From Nostoc parmelioides FACHB-3921 (GTDB lineage Bacteria; Cyanobacteriota; Cyanobacteriia; Cyanobacteriales; Nostocaceae), in the NCBI RefSeq assembly GCF_014696625.1, contig NZ_JACJQL010000010.1:62001-126000 (forward strand): a DNA stretch of 64,000 nt. The letters run 5' to 3'. Both the position numbers and the translations under genes were made by a program. Shown here one piece after another: positions 62,875 to 64,000 of this stretch (positions are counted from its first letter, which is position 1; the number at the start of each line of letters is the position of its first letter). A model generated the notes under the pieces. The model did no database searches. It worked only from the letters and a program-made list of their open reading frames with translations, and was not told where the DNA came from.

Positions 62875-64000
62875 CTAAACACTAACTTTCTTGATTTTGA
62901 GACTCTTCAGATATTCTTCTGGCTTTTCGGGGTCAAACTTTGCGCCATCAAAGAATTCTTCAACACCACGAGATGTGCTGGTGGGAATATCAGCCGCAGC
63001 AATTCCCGCTTCTTTAGCTGCTTCTTTCCAAATGTCTTCGCGGTTGACTTTATCGATTAATTCTTTGGCTTTAGCTGCACCATTTGCTAGGTAATCTTTG
63101 GGCAAGAATCCCCAACGCACGTTTTCTGTGATGAACCATAAATCATGACTCTTGTAGGGATAAGAAACACTACCTTTTTCATCCTTCCAGTAGTAAGCCG
63201 CCATTGATTTATCATCTATTTTGCGACCATCACCCATGTCATATTTGCCGACGTATGGGTCTGCCAGAATTTCTGGATTATTGAGATTGAAATAATTTCT
63301 TCCAGCCAGAATTTGAGATGCTTCTTTGCGGTTATCAAAATTATCTAACCACTGTTGTGCCTCCATAATGCCTTTGAGTAATGCTTTAGTAGCTTTGGGA
63401 TACTTATCCACCCAATCAGCTCTCATAGCCAAGTATTCTTCTGGGTGATTCTTCCAAATCTCAGCTGTCAAGGCGGCCATGAAGCCAACTTTGTCAGTGA
63501 CAAGGCGGTATGGCCAGGGGTCGCCTGTGCTGAAAGCGTCCATTGTGCCGGTTTTCATGTTAGCTACAGTTTGCGCCGCCGGGACTGTCAGCAGTTTGAC
63601 ATCTGCATCAGGGTCAATACCGCCTGCTGCTAACCAGTAGCGAATCCATAAGTCTTGGTTGACATTGGGGAAGGTAAAGGCGGCGGTGAAGGGTGTAGAA
63701 GACTTGAGTTGGCTAAATAAAGACTTAGCGCCTTCTAATTTTAAACTGATTCCTTTACCTTGGTGTTTGTTAGCGATCGCAATGCCATTCCCATGTGTAA
63801 TTAATTGACATAATACATACATGGGGATCTTTTGATTACCTTTAGTAATTAAACCTTCGGTAATTAAATGTGGCATTGGCATTTGCCATTGACCACCATC
63901 AATTCCACCACCAGCTGAACCAATTTCTACGTTATCTCTAGCAGAACCCCAAGAAGCTTGTTTAGAAAGTTCTACATTAGTTAATCCATACTTAGCAAAG
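62875..64000 (-). CDS. nrtA: Nitrate-binding protein NrtA, 5' end outside the window
   Basis: The lipoprotein that captures nitrate/nitrite in the periplasm and hands it to NrtB. The frame is open through the window edge at 64000: before the internal ATG at 63882 it reads [14 protein letters not shown] and [14 protein letters not shown], conserved in NrtA. So the true start, with lipobox and the first 60-70 residues, lies beyond position 64000. Other motifs: [22 protein letters not shown]-like LAGRNYFN and the C-terminal [18 protein letters not shown]. nirA, the usual upstream gene, would lie outside the window. Confidence 0.95.
   Translation of the reverse strand, partial: FAKYGLTNVELSKQASWGSARDNVEIGSAGGGIDGGQWQMPMPHLITEGLITKGNQKIPMYVLCQLITHGNGIAIANKHQGKGISLKLEGAKSLFSQLKSSTPFTAAFTFPNVNQDLWIRYWLAAGGIDPDADVKLLTVPAAQTVANMKTGTMDAFSTGDPWPYRLVTDKVGFMAALTAEIWKNHPEEYLAMRADWVDKYPKATKALLKGIMEAQQWLDNFDNRKEASQILAGRNYFNLNNPEILADPYVGKYDMGDGRKIDDKSMAAYYWKDEKGSVSYPYKSHDLWFITENVRWGFLPKDYLANGAAKAKELIDKVNREDIWKEAAKEAGIAAADIPTSTSRGVEEFFDGAKFDPEKPEEYLKSLKIKKVSV

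Overview
This 64 kb window comes from a filamentous, heterocyst-forming cyanobacterium of the Nostoc/Anabaena/Trichormus type. The evidence is its gene content (a HetP-family regulator, a kaiABC cluster with a very short KaiA, a plant-type ferredoxin, a PSII S4-domain protein, a phytochrome and nrtABCD), the many HIP1 octamers (GCGATCGC) inside genes, and the heptameric STRR repeats of the GTTGACT, AGTCAAT and TGATGAC type in many intergenic gaps. Nothing suggests a plasmid or prophage. No complete insertion sequence, transposase or cas gene was seen.

Layout. 1-10.7 kb: MltA, a large APC permease, small enzymes, a cyclic-nucleotide-domain protein, an exported alpha-carbonic anhydrase, a cold-type RNA-binding protein with a clear terminator, ComF, a GNAT acetyltransferase, a HigBA-type toxin-antitoxin pair whose toxin has an early stop codon, and MiaE. 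11-19.5 kb: two SDR enzymes, PSII S4 protein, tRNA-Val, a TPR protein, RuvB and HisF. 19.7-24.5 kb: a minus-strand light-signalling cluster of a biliverdin-type phytochrome kinase, a CheY-like regulator and a REC-PAS-PAS-kinase. 24.8-33 kb: a CDF exporter, the HetP-family gene, an SDR, a MoeB-rhodanese next to a JAMM peptidase, and an atypical P1B-type ATPase. 33-38 kb: two tandem Tat-exported beta-carbonic anhydrases, a GluR0-like receptor channel, an orphan LivF-type ATPase and a PEP-CTERM protein. 38.5-43.6 kb: two ferredoxins, HisZ, a DnaJ-TPR protein, an inositol monophosphatase-family enzyme, a secreted nuclease and tRNA-Ser. 44-53.3 kb: a TolC/HgdD-like outer-membrane channel, kaiC-kaiB-kaiA, and a divergent hybrid histidine kinase with degenerate receiver domains. 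53.6-54.4 kb: a CRISPR array of 11 perfect 37-nt repeats plus a degenerate end repeat, with no cas genes nearby. 54.5-58.4 kb: a second PEP-CTERM (NHL-type) protein, ExoD and a lipid kinase. 58.7-64 kb: nrtD, nrtC, nrtB and nrtA (5' end of nrtA outside the window), the nitrate ABC transporter.

Themes. There are three exported carbonic anhydrases within 30 kb (one alpha, two beta), a phytochrome phosphorelay, a complete circadian oscillator beside a large sensor kinase, and nitrate uptake. The window is also rich in dispersed repeats. Some lie inside coding frames (hybrid kinase, P-type ATPase linker, N-terminal extensions), and a 75-bp repeat sits beside both PEP-CTERM genes. The least explained items are the P-type ATPase without a CPC motif, the receptor channel without the K+ filter, the pseudo-receiver kinase beside kaiABC, the stand-alone terminator near 27.6 kb and the 34-codon membrane ORF. 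I found no clearly new multi-gene system.
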